Source: Rhyacophila brunnea
Taxonomy: Eukaryota; Arthropoda; Insecta; Trichoptera; Rhyacophilidae
Length of the DNA: 64,000 nt
Direction: 5' to 3'
Assembly (NCBI GenBank): GCA_022495005.1
Contig: JAGYXB010000200.1
Location: 62,001 to 126,000 of the forward strand
This document shows, in pieces, positions 33,343 through 45,347 of this stretch (within the stretch, counting starts at the first letter, position 1; the number at the start of each line of letters is the position of its first letter). A program made the position numbers and the translations under genes. The notes under the pieces were generated by a model that saw only the letters and a list, made by a program, of their open reading frames with translations, was not told the DNA's origin and did no database searches.

Positions 33343-33500
33343 CAGGGATTCACAAACTTTTTCGTCAAAGGATCAATTTTGAAGATGAAAAAAAAAATAT
33401 TTAAATTTTTTCACCATGTGATTTATGCAATTGTATGTTTGAAACTAAATCCTGCAACTAGGCTCAAATTTTGTGGTGTGAATACGAAAAATTGATGCGA
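33343..33500 (+). mobile_element. Single hAT-like terminus
   Basis: CAGGGATTCACAAACTTTTT closely resembles the terminal inverted repeat of many hAT elements (CAGGGRTTCnCAAACTT). No matching right end was found downstream, so this is an end fragment with an arbitrary limit. Confidence 0.35.
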
Positions 33501-33990
33501 TATTTTGATCTTAAGTTTTATTTATTAATGCTCATTGTAGAAAATGTTTTTCACTATTATAGGTACTTCCAAATGAAGAAGCCATTTGATGAGCATGTTT
33601 AACTATATTTGGACATGCCTCAAGTGATCTTTGTACAATTAGATTAAATTCTTATCACGATAACATGCTTTTGTTTCCACTTTCTCTTGCAAATCTATTA
33701 ATTCAAACTGAATATTTATGGGAACAGCATCCGGGCTACATAAAAAGGGTCTGGAAAAATATTGAAATTCATTTGATGTTTGTTAAAATCCAAGAAGCGC
33801 TTAGAAAATTCATCTAACACACATTGATTGATCCTGGAGTATTTTTATGATCGCAGAATACTGGAAGCCTTGATAGATTCATTCAAAAGAGTCTGATATG
33901 TTTTCAGATGACAAAAAATTCTAACATCGAATTATTGTTGAATAATTGAGACTCGATACTGTACTTTAAACAGTAGGTAAGTTTTTTTAA

Positions 33991-34680
33991 GGGCGGACGT
34001 GCTCAGCGTGGGTCAAAATGGAGCTTTTTTTCTATTTTCAAAGCATGATCCTGGACATACCTTAAACGTTGTAGATAATATATTTATATAATTTTAAAGC
34101 CTTATTATCCGTTATATTTATTTTAAACATTTGATGACTGCATAAAGTATTCTTATTACATAAAATAGTATTCTTTTAGACCTCTCGCTCTAATGTTTTA
34201 GAATATAGTCATATTTCAGTACATGCATGTGCAGTGGTGTTAAGATTTTTTACATTTGTTAATTTTTAAACGCATTTATAAAACCATTAGTATAATTTAT
34301 GTCGACATTATTATAGTGAATTATTTATCATAAAAAAATATATTGATAATCTCTGTGATCCCAAATTTGACAAGAATTAGGCATTTTATTATTCAAAAAA
34401 TGGGCAAGATTAACATATATCTCTTTGAACATTCAAGTGTGATAAACATCCTACGAATAATGATTGCTTTATAATAATTATTGACCTAAGAATAAGGTAG
34501 TATTTTTTGAAATACGCCATTTCTTTTGGAATTCCCCAGTGGTTAATATACAACATACGGCCGTAGCCATAAATTGACAAACTATAATTGAAGTAGGGAG
34601 TAAAATGATGTTAAAGCGCGTGTTGAACATAGAAAATAGAACAAAAGCTACATTTTGACCTACGATGAGCATGTCCACCC
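33991..34680. mobile_element. TTAA-flanked foldback element, right-arm-deleted copy (690 bp)
   Basis: The left arm is complete from GGGCGGACGTGCTCAGCG (after TTAA 33987-33990) to the palindrome centre. It then jumps to the last 35 bp of the right arm (CATTTTGACCTACGATGAGC). The right flank is TTTA, a probable decayed TTAA. Confidence 0.87.
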
Positions 34681-34684
34681 TTTA

Positions 34685-35388
34685 CCAATACAGTCAGTAA
34701 TAATAATTGCAATACTAATAATAAATTAAAGCATTTATTTGATATACATTCATTTTACTACAGTACTATAAAGTCCGGAAGGTAAATTTATTGAACATGA
34801 TATATAATGTTTAGTATACCATTTGCACTGACCGGCAGAGTAATGGGACGAATTATTATGCTTATAGCCAAATATAGTAAGTAGCAAAGTGTGTCATTCT
34901 TAGAATTCTTGGCAAACTATTATGTATACAATACTACAATTATTTATTTAATTTAATCGGAGAGTATTACGTATATTAAATTTAATATAATTGATAGTAT
35001 ACTGTTCTAAGCACTATTTAATTAAATAAAATAGATAATTTCCATTTTCATTCATAAGCGAAACATATGAACTACGTGATGAACTTTAACATTTTATATA
35101 ATAGTTGTTGGACACTCACCCAATAGACTAAAATTAAAAAACATACATGTTTCACAAAGATTAAAAAACGGGCGCTCTACCTACTTAATCAACAGGTCAC
35201 TGTCGCTTTTACAGTCAAGGTGGCTAGTTATATGAAAGTATAGTGTACGTAGGATACTAATTGTTATTAGATATCTGCCTATAGTGGGTCCTTCTATACG
35301 CATATAAATTTGACTAAGATTGATTTTTAATTACTAGGTAAATAATAATTATTGTTTAACTCAACAATAGTTGTGCTGTAAAATCTTC
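34685..35388. other. No gene; possible SINE A-box fragment near 35150-35210
   Basis: On the minus strand AAGTAGGTAGAGCGCCCG resembles a tRNA A-box region, but no B box follows. The rest is AT-rich. Confidence 0.35.
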
Positions 35389-35606
35389 TTCTTCTTCTTC
35401 GATGGCGCTACAGCTCAAGTCGAGCCCTGGCCTCCTCCACCGCCGTCCTCCAGCCGGAACGGTCCTACGCACGTCTTTTCCAGTTCATGATTTTTAGCAG
35501 CTGGTTGGCATCTTTTGTAATGTTGTCACCCCATCGTGTGCGTGGCTTTCCCACTAGCCTTTCCCCCCCTGGGTTTCCTTCGAGGATCTTCTTCGGTATC
35601 CGTGAC
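35389..35606 (-). pseudogene. RTE-like LINE C-terminal end
   Basis: A (CTT)n tract at the left end is the (AAG)n 3' tail. The minus strand reads SRIPKKILEGNPGGERLVGK, then PRTRWGDNITKDANQLL, then SGWRTAVEEARARLEL-stop. This is the final ORF2 block (GxP--RW-D----D---L) of RTE-like elements. An in-frame stop interrupts it. Only about 70 codons are present; the target duplication is uncertain. Confidence 0.8.
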
Positions 35607-36328
35607 TCTGTGCTTTACTGATTGAACTGTATGCTTAATAGCTTTACTATTTTTTTTTTGCTCTTATCGTTTAAATTAAATCTTATTACTAAATATTCGA
35701 AAAATACTATAAATACTAAATTAAATAAATAAGCAAACGTAAAATTATATTATATAATTCACATTAAATAGGGTTTGTTCTGGTATAATCAAAATATAAT
35801 TACGCAGTAAATAACCTTGAATTTAGTTAGTTAATTCAAAGGGTCGCAAAAAGCGATTGATAAATAATAGTACAATTTTGAAATAAGAATACAGTTGATA
35901 ACATTCATTTTCTGAACCATCCGTTATATTTGCGAAACTTCGTATTTTCTGTACACCCTGTTTGATAAATCATAACATCGGTGGCGACCGAAAGTTAGCG
36001 TTTAAAAACAATAAAAGTTGGACGATCTCGGTCATAATATGATCGCCCGCATGTTTCAAAATAATAAATAGCAAATGCTTTGCTTTGGTTCTCAACTTAA
36101 ACTAAAATGAGATATTTATAAGTAATATAATATTTTTCTATGCAGTTTATGTACAATAAACATGTTACATATTATATTATTTTGAAAGAAAACACAATCG
36201 AATTCTTTATTTATTTGTCTATATCATTATGTCCGCATACTATTTATAATAAAAAAATAATATTAACCGTATCCAACGGGCAGTTTTATTTTCATGAAAC
36301 GAAAACTGCAGTGAAACGCGAAAAATTT
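35607..36328. other. No gene seen
   Basis: AT-rich sequence with no supported feature. The 99-codon frame at 36140 runs across the SINE boundary and is not called. Confidence 0.45.
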
Positions 36329-36341
36329 GCTGGGTCTACTT

Positions 36342-36499
36342 TTTTTTTTTTTTTTAGAATTATTAATAACCATGTCCTTGCTTTTTCGTACAAGGTGGTT
36401 GTTAGTAATTTTGAACAATCACAAACACCCAGGCTTTGAGAAAAACACATAAATGTTTTTGTCATGACTGGGAATCGAACCCAGGAACTCTCGGGTGGA
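36342..36499 (-). mobile_element. tRNA-derived SINE with poly(A) and 13-bp duplication
   Basis: The minus strand begins within the tRNA-like head (B box GGGTTCGATTCCCAGTC) and ends in a run of about 15 A (poly-T on plus). It is flanked by the perfect duplication GCTGGGTCTACTT at 36329-36341 and 36500-36512. The A-box half is missing, so it is 5' truncated. The duplication shows insertion by LINE machinery. Confidence 0.9.
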
Positions 36500-36512
36500 G
36501 CTGGGTCTACTT

Positions 36513-37122
36513 ACAATAATTACTAAATTACTACGTGAGAAGTATGCTAGATTCATCAGATGTGTTACATCTAACATGACGTTAACTTTAATTGCCATTA
36601 TAAAAAATAATTAAAATATGACTAAAAATAATGTTTGCACTTGAAAAATAAAATATTCCAATGAATATTATTGTTCCAACATGAAAATAACGATACGTCA
36701 TAGGTTTCGTAATGTTATAAACCGTAAATTTACGCGTCATTGGGAATTGATCGTTTCTACAAATGTTTTGCGCTATACGAAACCTGTAATTCTGATAAAA
36801 CCGGTTCAAAATAATATTACAAAGTGAAATTAGTACTAAATATTGCGTTTTATTTAATACAATTTAGTACAATGCGTTTGCCAATGTACAATGAATTGCC
36901 AGTTGACACATTGCTTAGATAATAATACTGTCCTGCTAAGAAAAAAGACAGTATTTTTACTTAGCAGGGCAGAAGTTGTAATTTATTTAAGTTCAAATAC
37001 GTAGGTTAACAATTTTTCATTTTCTCGGATCATTCGAAAGCTAATGTAATGGTAATGAAAGCTAAATAGATATGATATAATAATTATATTATACAACATG
37101 TTAGGTTTTAAGCAGGTATATA
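36513..37122. other. No gene; 45-bp mini-palindrome at 36928-36972
   Basis: CTGTCCTGCTAAG and its inverse CTTAGCAGGGCAG bracket a 19-bp spacer. They resemble the MITE terminus at 13651. The rest is AT-rich. Confidence 0.5.
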
Positions 37123-37835
37123 TCGTCGCCCCAAAAGCAAAAGGGCACTTGTGCATAAATTGAGTTTTGAGAAAAACGAATTTTAAGTGTTTTTGGAGTG
37201 AAAAAATATCGTGGAGAGGTTATTACTTTATATTTTGAAATGAAATTTGAAACACATGTGACCTAATTACTCAAGATTGAAATGCAATTTTAATTTTTTT
37301 ATAATTTGTCAATTTTTGATTTTTAAGAGATTTTAAGTCACATGTTACCTTTTTCCTATATGCATTTATGAATAGCTTTATCTTCATCTTTTGGTTTGCG
37401 AGCGTCCACTTTACGCTTATTGTGATCTTCCAAAATATTTATTTGGGCCCCTTTGTTCGCTGCAAACATGTTTTTAATTTTTCACAAATTGTACAAGTGC
37501 CCTTTTTCTGCAACGAAATTATTTTTTTTGTACAAAGACCCTTAATCACTTTTAAATAATTACACTTGTTACCTTTTTCCTATATTATTTTTGTAAAGAT
37601 TGCACATAGTTCCTAAAATCGTGTACATGTTACCTTTTTCCTATACATTAAATGAATATCAGTTTACAAATACACAAATAACCTTTATTTTCTTTGCTCA
37701 ATTGTGAATTCATGGGTTTTGCTTCACAAATGCCGTTTTGCCCATAATGTAGAGAAAAAAATTACGAAAATAACTGCATTCATAACTCAAAACCGTCAAA
37801 ATTGCACATGTGCCCTTTTGCTTTTGGGGCGACGA
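37123..37835. mobile_element. 713-bp inverted-repeat element with iterated motif
   Basis: Inverted ends TCGTCGCCCCAAAAGCAAAA plus GGGCAC pair over about 30 bp and then partly over a further 20. Inside, TGTTACCTTTTTCCTATA occurs near 37343, 37567 and 37629. Related TACAAGTGCCC and CACATGTGCCC words resemble the terminal repeat itself. Non-coding. The target duplication is ambiguous. Confidence 0.78.
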
Positions 37836-37836
37836 T

Positions 37837-39320
37837 TATGTTATAATATATCTGTAGTTCACCTTTCAATTCGATTTCAATTTTCTTCTTCTTTTTTCTT
37901 TATTATACATCTGCCTAATCAACTGATAATGTTTATTATTCACTGTTCATTTAAACATAGATAATTTTATCAAAACATGCGGTTATTTTGAAATATATGA
38001 TAGATGGATTTAAAAAATATATAATATAAATTTAGTAGTTCTACTTTAAATCTTTGGAATTCTAAAATACGAGTTTATCACATTTTATAACCTAAGAACG
38101 GACATGGTCTGTGGAAGGATCGCCTTATAAATCCGTTTATTATTGAATGAATGTGTGATGGACAAAAGAATGATTCTGATTCGCCACTTTCTCGAAGCTC
38201 CTTTGAAAGTCTTATGTGTAGAGAGAGACGTTTTGAAATTTTATTGTGTTCGATGTATAATAGTATAACTTCACTATCGTTCTGAATGCGGTCCGATGCG
38301 CATTTTTTGAAGGATTACTGTTTACCGTATACACGAAAAGTGCCTAAGGCAGTGGTAGACTGCTTGCATTTCGAAGCACCCGTGTTGTATAATCTGAACC
38401 ATAGCGCGAAATTTGTATCAAATTATAAGGTAGATAGATAAACTTCTCAAATATCTATTACTTTCATCTTGTTGTAAACTCACATGACATTGCGGCTGTT
38501 CCATCACCGAAATGTTCATATTTTTGTTAAAAATATAATAGCCTAATTAACGATCGCATCGGCGTTATTAAATTTTGTATGAAACTCTAAAAACTGAAAT
38601 TTATAGGATGATTTATTTTATTTATAGCATAGAAACACTTTGGACCCACGTTGGTCGCTAGTTATAGCATGTTTTAGTTATAAAATACTAACATTTAATG
38701 CTTCAACTCCTTCCAAAATAAGCACAAAATGTTTTATGTTCATTCAAACTCACATCGAAAAAATAAACCAAATAAATATTGAACCAGTCATAGTATTTGT
38801 TACCCACGGAATCAGAAGGGTACTCTGTCCACTAATCAAGCGGTCGCAAAGTTATACATGGAAAAATTAATATTCAATTATTTTCTCGTAAAATAAGCTC
38901 TTTCGGTTGTCGATCTCTACTAAAGAGCTTTCAAACTGCATTGAATTTGATAATCATTCGGCGTCGCGACGCTGATCCTCTCGCTTGAAAGACGCCGCAG
39001 CGGTCGCCTATTTGATATCCCCACCTCACTTTACTCGCCGTGCTTGCTCAAAAGCTCGATAACCTTTTGTGGAGTTTTCTCGGGCTCTTTGAAGGCAGAA
39101 TTTTTCTGGTGCAATTGTGTGCATCGTGAGGCTTACAGCTATTATGGATGACTTTATTTTTAATAGGTTGCCGGCGAAACGTACATTATAATGAGATCGA
39201 TAGTAGGTATAACTTTTATAAGTTTATACCGTAGGTGGCTTTCTAATTCAAAATATTTTTTTTTGTGATTTCATTTACAGGAAGCGATTTGTTTGAAAAA
39301 AACAGAAGTGAAGAAATCTT
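37837..39320. other. No gene; CpG-bearing patch 38900-39140
   Basis: 38900-39140 contains CGGCGTCGCGACGC, GACGCCGCAGCGGTCGCC and other CpG-rich words, unlike the flanks. No long frame or repeat match. It is a candidate conserved non-coding or promoter-like segment. The remainder is AT-rich. Confidence 0.4.
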
Positions 39321-39324
39321 TGAA

Positions 39325-39770
39325 TTATTCGTTGGATAAAAAAATAAAGTTAATTAAAAATTCAAGTTCAAGAAAGTTACAACAAAAAATCTTGGAGTGA
39401 TCCGTGACGTCGGTTCGTAATTAAAGTAATACCTACTTTGATTTAAAATTCAAAAGCCAATCGCCAATAGTAGCTCAATTTAGAAAGCGCTTCAGAGAGT
39501 ATTAAAAGCCATTCGTTAAAATGTGCCGCAATTAAGTATGACGTTTTTAGCACAGTAGTCTATGTGCGTGGGCGCGATATTCGAGAGATGCAGGTTCGAT
39601 TCCTGCGGGGGGCGTCTTATTTAAAAAAAAAGATTTTTTTTTATTGGATTGGATTATCTCAGAAATGTTTTCAAAATTATATTATGTCCAATAATTAGAA
39701 TGTTACATTTTTAAATCTTGTGAATTATTAGTTGAATAAAAAAAATATTGTTAATAATTAAAAAAAGAGG
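39325..39770 (+). mobile_element. tRNA-derived SINE, possibly a dimer
   Basis: The core at 39549-39616 has A-box-like TAGCACAGTAGTCTA and B box GGTTCGATTCC. Upstream blocks GGAGTGATCCGTGACGTCGG and AGAGAGTATTAAAAGCCATT recur at 26182 and 12573 respectively. The tail ends TGTTTTCAAAATTAT. The unit start (TGAATTATTCGTTGGATAAA) is repeated after the tail at 39719, suggesting the start of a second tandem unit. Confidence 0.75.
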
Positions 39771-40510
39771 AGTCCAAGAGGTTTGATTTAAATTTGAGTC
39801 ACATGCATTATTATATAATATTCTAAAGATTTAATGTGGTCTACGTTTTGGGTATGTTTAAGGTATCCAAGGGAATGCACGAGATATTTCATATTACATA
39901 CCAAAGGACACTTTTTTGAACCTTTAAACGAACATTATCAGCAAAATCTGCCAAAATCACCAGGACAACAATGAGGTCACCTCACACTGTACTGCACTGC
40001 ATCGACACCTGCATGACTCAATGAACGTTTTTTATCATTTGCTACATCCCTACACATTTTCGACTCATGTCAAAATCGCGCGTTTTTTGTTTTTAGCGGA
40101 TGGAACTATGTATTTTCTATAAGAATATTATCTATTATCTATGGTTTGTAGGTTGGGTTCTGTTCAAAATATTATTGAATTTACAGAGACTCAATTTTCC
40201 AGAGACCGTGTTCGTTCAAAATATTCTGCAAAATGACGAAACCATAATATACTAAATTTGTCGCCGTGATAGCGTGACAGTATGCGACATGCATCATAAT
40301 GTAATTGAAGCATTAAAATATTTAGATTTTTATATTTTGTAAGTAAATTATATTTTAAATTCACATTGTTATCTATTTTTACTATTTTTATTGTGTATCA
40401 TAATAGTTGAAAATCCGCTTCTAAATAATACTATTGTAATACAAGGGAAAGATAGATCAATCGCTCTTTGGTTGACTTCTATGAAATATTTCACACAAAC
40501 CGAAGCAAAC
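39771..40510. other. No gene seen
   Basis: AT-rich sequence with no supported feature. Confidence 0.45.
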
Positions 40511-40741
40511 TGCTCATCTATTATATACACAAGACTGCTTTCGGCCTTTACGGCAGCTAAATAGGGTAGGAAAGTATCGAAATATTAACACTTATAGTAA
40601 AAATTACAATAAGTTAGCCGTCTGAACTGTCAAAACTGTACAACTAATTTATTGTAATTGTTATAATAAGTGCTAATACTTGGATACTTTCCTACCCTAG
40701 ATAGCGGCCGAAAGCAGTATTGTGTACATAATAGATGTGCA
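40511..40741. mobile_element. 231-bp foldback MITE
   Basis: The arms of about 100 bp (TGCTCATCTATTATATACAC... and the inverse at 40640-40741) share ACTGCTTTCGGCC, GGGTAGGAAAGTATC and AATTACAATAA with a few indels around a short centre. The ends are close to TGCWCATC. No clear target duplication. Non-coding. Confidence 0.83.
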
Positions 40742-42513
40742 CTGAGGTCGTTTATTTATTCGGTATTTGGGTCTCAGTTCTAGAATTATTTATCATAGAG
40801 TATTTATTTAAGAGGCGATCGCAGTTTCATTTTATTACTCGAATGCGCTGCCAGTCTTATGCGAACAGATAATCCATATTGGCACAACTAAGCCCTTTTA
40901 GTATGAGATTCGATATGCGACCGACCGTAAACCCCTTCAACTAGAAGAGTACATCTCTACTTTCTTGGCGCGCTGAATATTGCGCCGGCGACATTCGATA
41001 GAGCGTTTATTGTTTTCTCGTGTGACGTATTATTTTACGATATTTATTCGTTTTATGGGGGAGAGAAAATAAATTGAAACCTGCACCGCGTACACGATGA
41101 GAATATAAAATGCATAATTTGAAAACATCTCATACATATACACACTAGAAAAAAACGGTGTGTGTACTTACTTATGTACGCGCGTTAGAATTTATACTTC
41201 ATTTGCGTAACAAAACAAAACTTGTGATAACCTAGATTCTTTGACTTATTAAATAATAAATAATTTAATTAAAAAATATTCAATAATAAATAATCTAATT
41301 AAAAAATATTTAATTAAGAAATTAATTAATTAATAAATAATCTAGTTAAAAATATTTAATTAGGAATTTAATTAATAAACTAATAATCTAATTTAAAAAA
41401 ATATATGTAGTCCATTTTTGCATTCAATTAGTATCTATAAAAATTAACTATTGTTTATCTGTCGTCCATCCATCCAATCAATATGGTTGCAGTGTTTATT
41501 TTAGCAAGAAAGCTCACGGCGAACATCTACATGTAACCCGTTAGTACCAATTTGGTAACTTATCATTTTGTTTAACTCGGTGTCTCAAAGGGAACCGATG
41601 TTAAAAACAAAACTTCTAGAAATAGCGCATTTGCAACAGTTCATCGTGAATAATGATAAGTACGGGTTAATTAAGCGGTCAGACAGCTGCGGTGGATTAG
41701 TGAGGCGTGGGTAAAGGGACACGCACCTTTGTCCGACTGCTGTTGACTGCGCGGTCTTACGTCGCATTCTTACTTGTCGATTTTCACCGTTAAATTATCT
41801 TTAAAAAGCTATTTTTTGCTTGGCGAGTGGATAACCGCTGCCAAAATGTAGTTTTATACTACCTAAGGAGCGACTGCCAACGATGATAGGACCTGTTAAA
41901 ACTCGCTTGATTGACCAAGTTATCGAGTAATGCAAATTTATGTAACAGCGAAGAACTACGAACTAAGTAGAGTAGAATAAGCTAGCAGATACCTTCATCT
42001 AGTGGTGATAGTGGTGAGTCAACCCCAGCTGATAAAGATAACATACAAAACTTTATTCAATTAAAATATACGCGATTTATACCGGCGCATAAGTTGCTAG
42101 AAGTTGCACCCCAAAGAAATGTAATGCAGCGCATCGGTGGGGTAACTAAGTGGATGCACACCAGTAAATCTGACGCAGTTTTACTCGACTCCAGTTAATA
42201 TCTCGCGGCGGATGACTAGCTACCTATATACTTGCTGCGGAGCTTTTCCGTTAAACTATACGAGCTTTCAAAAGCGAACAAATTTACTTGCTATTACAAC
42301 GCCTGATTGATAACGATATCCAGCGAACCGATAATACGCTACGATAATTATCATTGTAGATATACATTTTATTTATTTAGTGTTAATTCATTGTGGATGG
42401 GTATTGCGATTAACTCTATTAGAGCAGATTCAATTTATTAAATCATATTACAAAAAACATACATAACATATTGGAAAACACTCAGAAATAAGAAATAGAA
42501 TAATCTGTAGTCT
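40742..42513. other. No gene; CpG-bearing patches and an AT minisatellite
   Basis: 40960-41100 and 41640-41770 are GC/CpG-richer unique segments (GCGCGCTGAATATTGCGCCGG; CAGCTGCGGTGGATTAG). 41250-41400 is an AT minisatellite of imperfect AATAAATAATCTAATTAAAA units. No supported frame. Confidence 0.4.
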
Positions 42514-42521
42514 CTCGGATG

Positions 42522-43044
42522 CAGTGACGTCCCGTGGGGGTAGGCAGATTGAGCGTCGCTTGGGGGCGGCAGTTAATTGAAGGGCGGCAAATCGAGGAGA
42601 ATCATTAAAAATTGAGCTCACTTGTTGGAAACAAAATGTATAAATTAACATAACAGGTATGATTTTTTTTTTGTCGGGTTCGCGATGTCTAGTTTACTTC
42701 CGTTGTCTTTGGACGTCACGTACATGATGACCAGCAATGACTCGTGCATATTTGAAAATTATAGGTAGGTACATACTGACCTAATTAATTTATCCAAATA
42801 TTATTGAAAGTTGTCAGGTGTACATTTAAATGTATCTGAAAACATGGACACGCAATATTGTCTGTTGAAGTAGAGATGGCATTTAAATTAGATTTATTGG
42901 TATATATTTTGTTAGTAATGTATCCATACAACACATTTCTTAGATATCGTAGTCATGAAAGGATGATAAAAAATACTATATTATAAAAATGTGGCGGCAT
43001 TTAGGCGCTGCTTAGGGATGGCATTTTGTCTAGGGACGTCACTG
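42522..43044. mobile_element. Non-autonomous hAT element, 523 bp
   Basis: Ends CAGTGACGTCCC and GGGACGTCACTG are flanked by the perfect 8-bp duplication CTCGGATG (42514-42521 and 43045-43052). GC-rich subterminal sequence; no transposase domain recognised. The family is different from the GGCGAAGG MITEs. Confidence 0.93.
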
Positions 43045-43052
43045 CTCGGATG

Positions 43053-43214
43053 CTATACAAAGCTATGGATTAAAGTATTAGCCTTGCAGATATTATCTTA
43101 CACTTTATAATTTAATTCGGCAACCATACTTGTATATGCAATAAAAGTATGGGTCACCATTTAATGAAAACTGTATCATGTGCATATTTTTTAGCCTTTA
43201 ATAGATAATAATTA
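43053..43214. other. No feature seen
   Basis: Short AT-rich stretch after the hAT element. Confidence 0.4.
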
Positions 43215-43330
43215 AAAATACATAATCTTGAAAAACCACTAAAATATTCGAAAGAAATCCTAGTTAGACCGAATGGGATTTGAACTTACACTTTTTACGT
43301 TTCGAGTTATCATTTTTTGCATTTAACAAT
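43215..43330 (-). mobile_element. tRNA-derived SINE fragment
   Basis: A minus-strand B-box-like AAGTTCAAATCCCATTCGG is followed by a body ending AGTGGTTTTTCAAGATTATG, a diverged form of the common SINE tail (AGTGTTTTCAAAATTATG). Confidence 0.5.
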
Positions 43331-44375
43331 GACTCCGCGTATGCGAATTAATTCTAACATGTAACATTAAGGTAACGATACTACCAACATGAATAATTAT
43401 AGATTACGTCAAGTGTTGACCAAATTTATTTATATCACTTTTTAAATTGTTCTTTTTTAATCAATACTATATACACACAAGATTAAAAAATGCTCAACAA
43501 TAAGAATATGTATGTATGAAACACGTGAGTCTAATTTTACTGTCTATTTTTTTTCTAGGATTTGCGCAAGATTTTGAGGTTTTTTCAAAACAATTACAAA
43601 GTGGAATCTTTCTTAACAAGTTAATGTATTATCATATAACTCTGATGTATTTCTGCCACATAACCTGGTAAAAGAAATTTTATTAAAGTTATAAGAAAAC
43701 CACTTTATTAACTAAATGATTCTAATAAAAGAAACCAATTTAATTATACTGAAATATCAGTTCTTCGTGATATACTCAAAGTACGTGCAGATATATATGT
43801 TATAATAATCCCGTGGCTTTTGCGACCATTCTCTAATGGAAAACGTCAGATATAAGAAGATAGATAGGTTTATTTTTCAGATAGTGATTTAAAACGTAGC
43901 CTGCGAGCTTTTGCGAAGTGTATTATCAGTAATTTGTCGGATACTTACTATCGCAGAGCTTTCTTTCTCAGTTGGAAACGCGCCCCGCGCCGTGTGAGTG
44001 TTTTTACGCCTCGGAAGCTTTTGTGTTATCTAACTAAGAAACTCTTTGCCTGTTAAGAGAGGCGTGTATAATTTATACAAGTAGCGAAAGCTCTTTATGC
44101 ATGCTATATGAGTTGAATACTATTATAATAGAGTTTTGTTTCTAGACATAAACGAATACTATTTATTATTTTTTTGGGTTAAATCTTGACATTTAATCAT
44201 TTTCGCGATCCGGATTTTGCATTTTGGTATCGTCGTGCACTATGTAGATTCGCTTAAGATAGATATACAACTTGTTTTACTTATTAATGCTACAACGTAG
44301 TACTGAAATAATCACGGAAATACCTAGACTTTTAGAAAAACATTTAATATGCACTTTATCGGTAATCGGACCGGG
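43331..44375. other. No gene; GC-richer patch 43890-44090
   Basis: 43890-44090 contains GAAACGCGCCCCGCGCCGTG and nearby CpG words in unique sequence, a possible regulatory element. The rest is AT-rich. Confidence 0.35.
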
Positions 44376-44475
44376 ATTTCATAAAAACACATTAATATAT
44401 TGTGACCTCATCGGGAATCGAAGTGTCTAGATGAAAAAACTACGCCTTACGCACTCAACTACGAAGTCTGGATTA
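44376..44475 (-). mobile_element. tRNA-derived SINE fragment
   Basis: The minus strand shows an A-box-like TAGTTGAGTGCGTAAGG and a B-box-like ACTTCGATTCCC at suitable spacing. Stems are poor, so it is a decayed SINE head, not a tRNA gene. Confidence 0.55.
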
Positions 44476-45128
44476 TGATAAGTGTTTATTTCATTAACAA
44501 ATAACAATTTTATCCTATAATTATCAAAATTCAAATATCAAATTAAAATTATACAAAGAATTTATTCTTCGATATATTATGGTGGTATATTTGTAAATAT
44601 ACCGGATGTGAAAAAAGTATTATTGGCAAATTATTTACCCCTCTGCTAGGCTGTTTTTTGTCTTCTGTAATAAAGTATCTGCAAGACATCTACCTCCTTA
44701 CATCATTAGATAAAGTTAGTTTGCCATCGTTGGCAGTCACATCCACACAGAAAAATCACGTTTCTCAGAATTAATAGCTCGTATTTTTCCAGTAATTTCT
44801 CTGTATCAACCCCAATTAGATAAATTGATTCATCTTTAGTGCACGAAGAAGAAGACGTTATTACGTCTCTCAGATAAGGACTTAATGACTCCTACAACAA
44901 ACTTTTCAGCTTAAACGAGCTTATAGATAAAGTAATTTAAAACTTTTTAATTTACGGCAATAACGTTACTCGATCAAATTACCCTAAAGGCTATTTTATT
45001 GTTTGGAAGCATATATATATTATAACGTGTATAAACAGCTTTACGAAAGCTGGGAATTGAATGTTTTGCTACTGCCATCTTGGCGCCGGTAAATATTAAT
45101 GAAATGTCTGAGAAAATACACGTACTGA
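44476..45128. other. No gene seen
   Basis: AT-rich sequence with no supported feature. Confidence 0.45.
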
Positions 45129-45347
45129 ACATACATAATTTTGAAAACACTTATTTTTCTATAATCAATAGAAAAAATCTTTTTAGAAAAAGTAAGACAA
45201 CCCGCATGAATCGAACCTGCATCTCTCCAGATATCGCGCGCCGCGCATAGACCACTATGCTAAAGCTGTCATACTATTTTTTTTAAAAGTTTTTTTCTAT
45301 TGGTTTATAGTACATTTTTTCAGAAGTGTTTTCAAAATTATGTATGT
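45129..45347 (-). mobile_element. tRNA-like core between inverted SINE tails (219 bp)
   Basis: The minus-strand core has A box TTTAGCATAGTGGTCTATG and B box GGTTCGATTC and matches the 12.6- and 39.5-kb SINEs. On both sides lies the SINE tail, in opposite orientations. ACATACATAATTTTGAAAAC at 45129 and its exact inverse ending at 45347 pair perfectly for 24 bp, then imperfectly for 30 more. The result looks like a transposon with terminal inverted repeats but a pol III core. Confidence 0.85.

Noticed and set aside
35700..36440. 99-codon frame at 36140-36439
   Set aside because: It crosses the target duplication and poly-T of a SINE inserted there, so it is not an ancestral coding frame.
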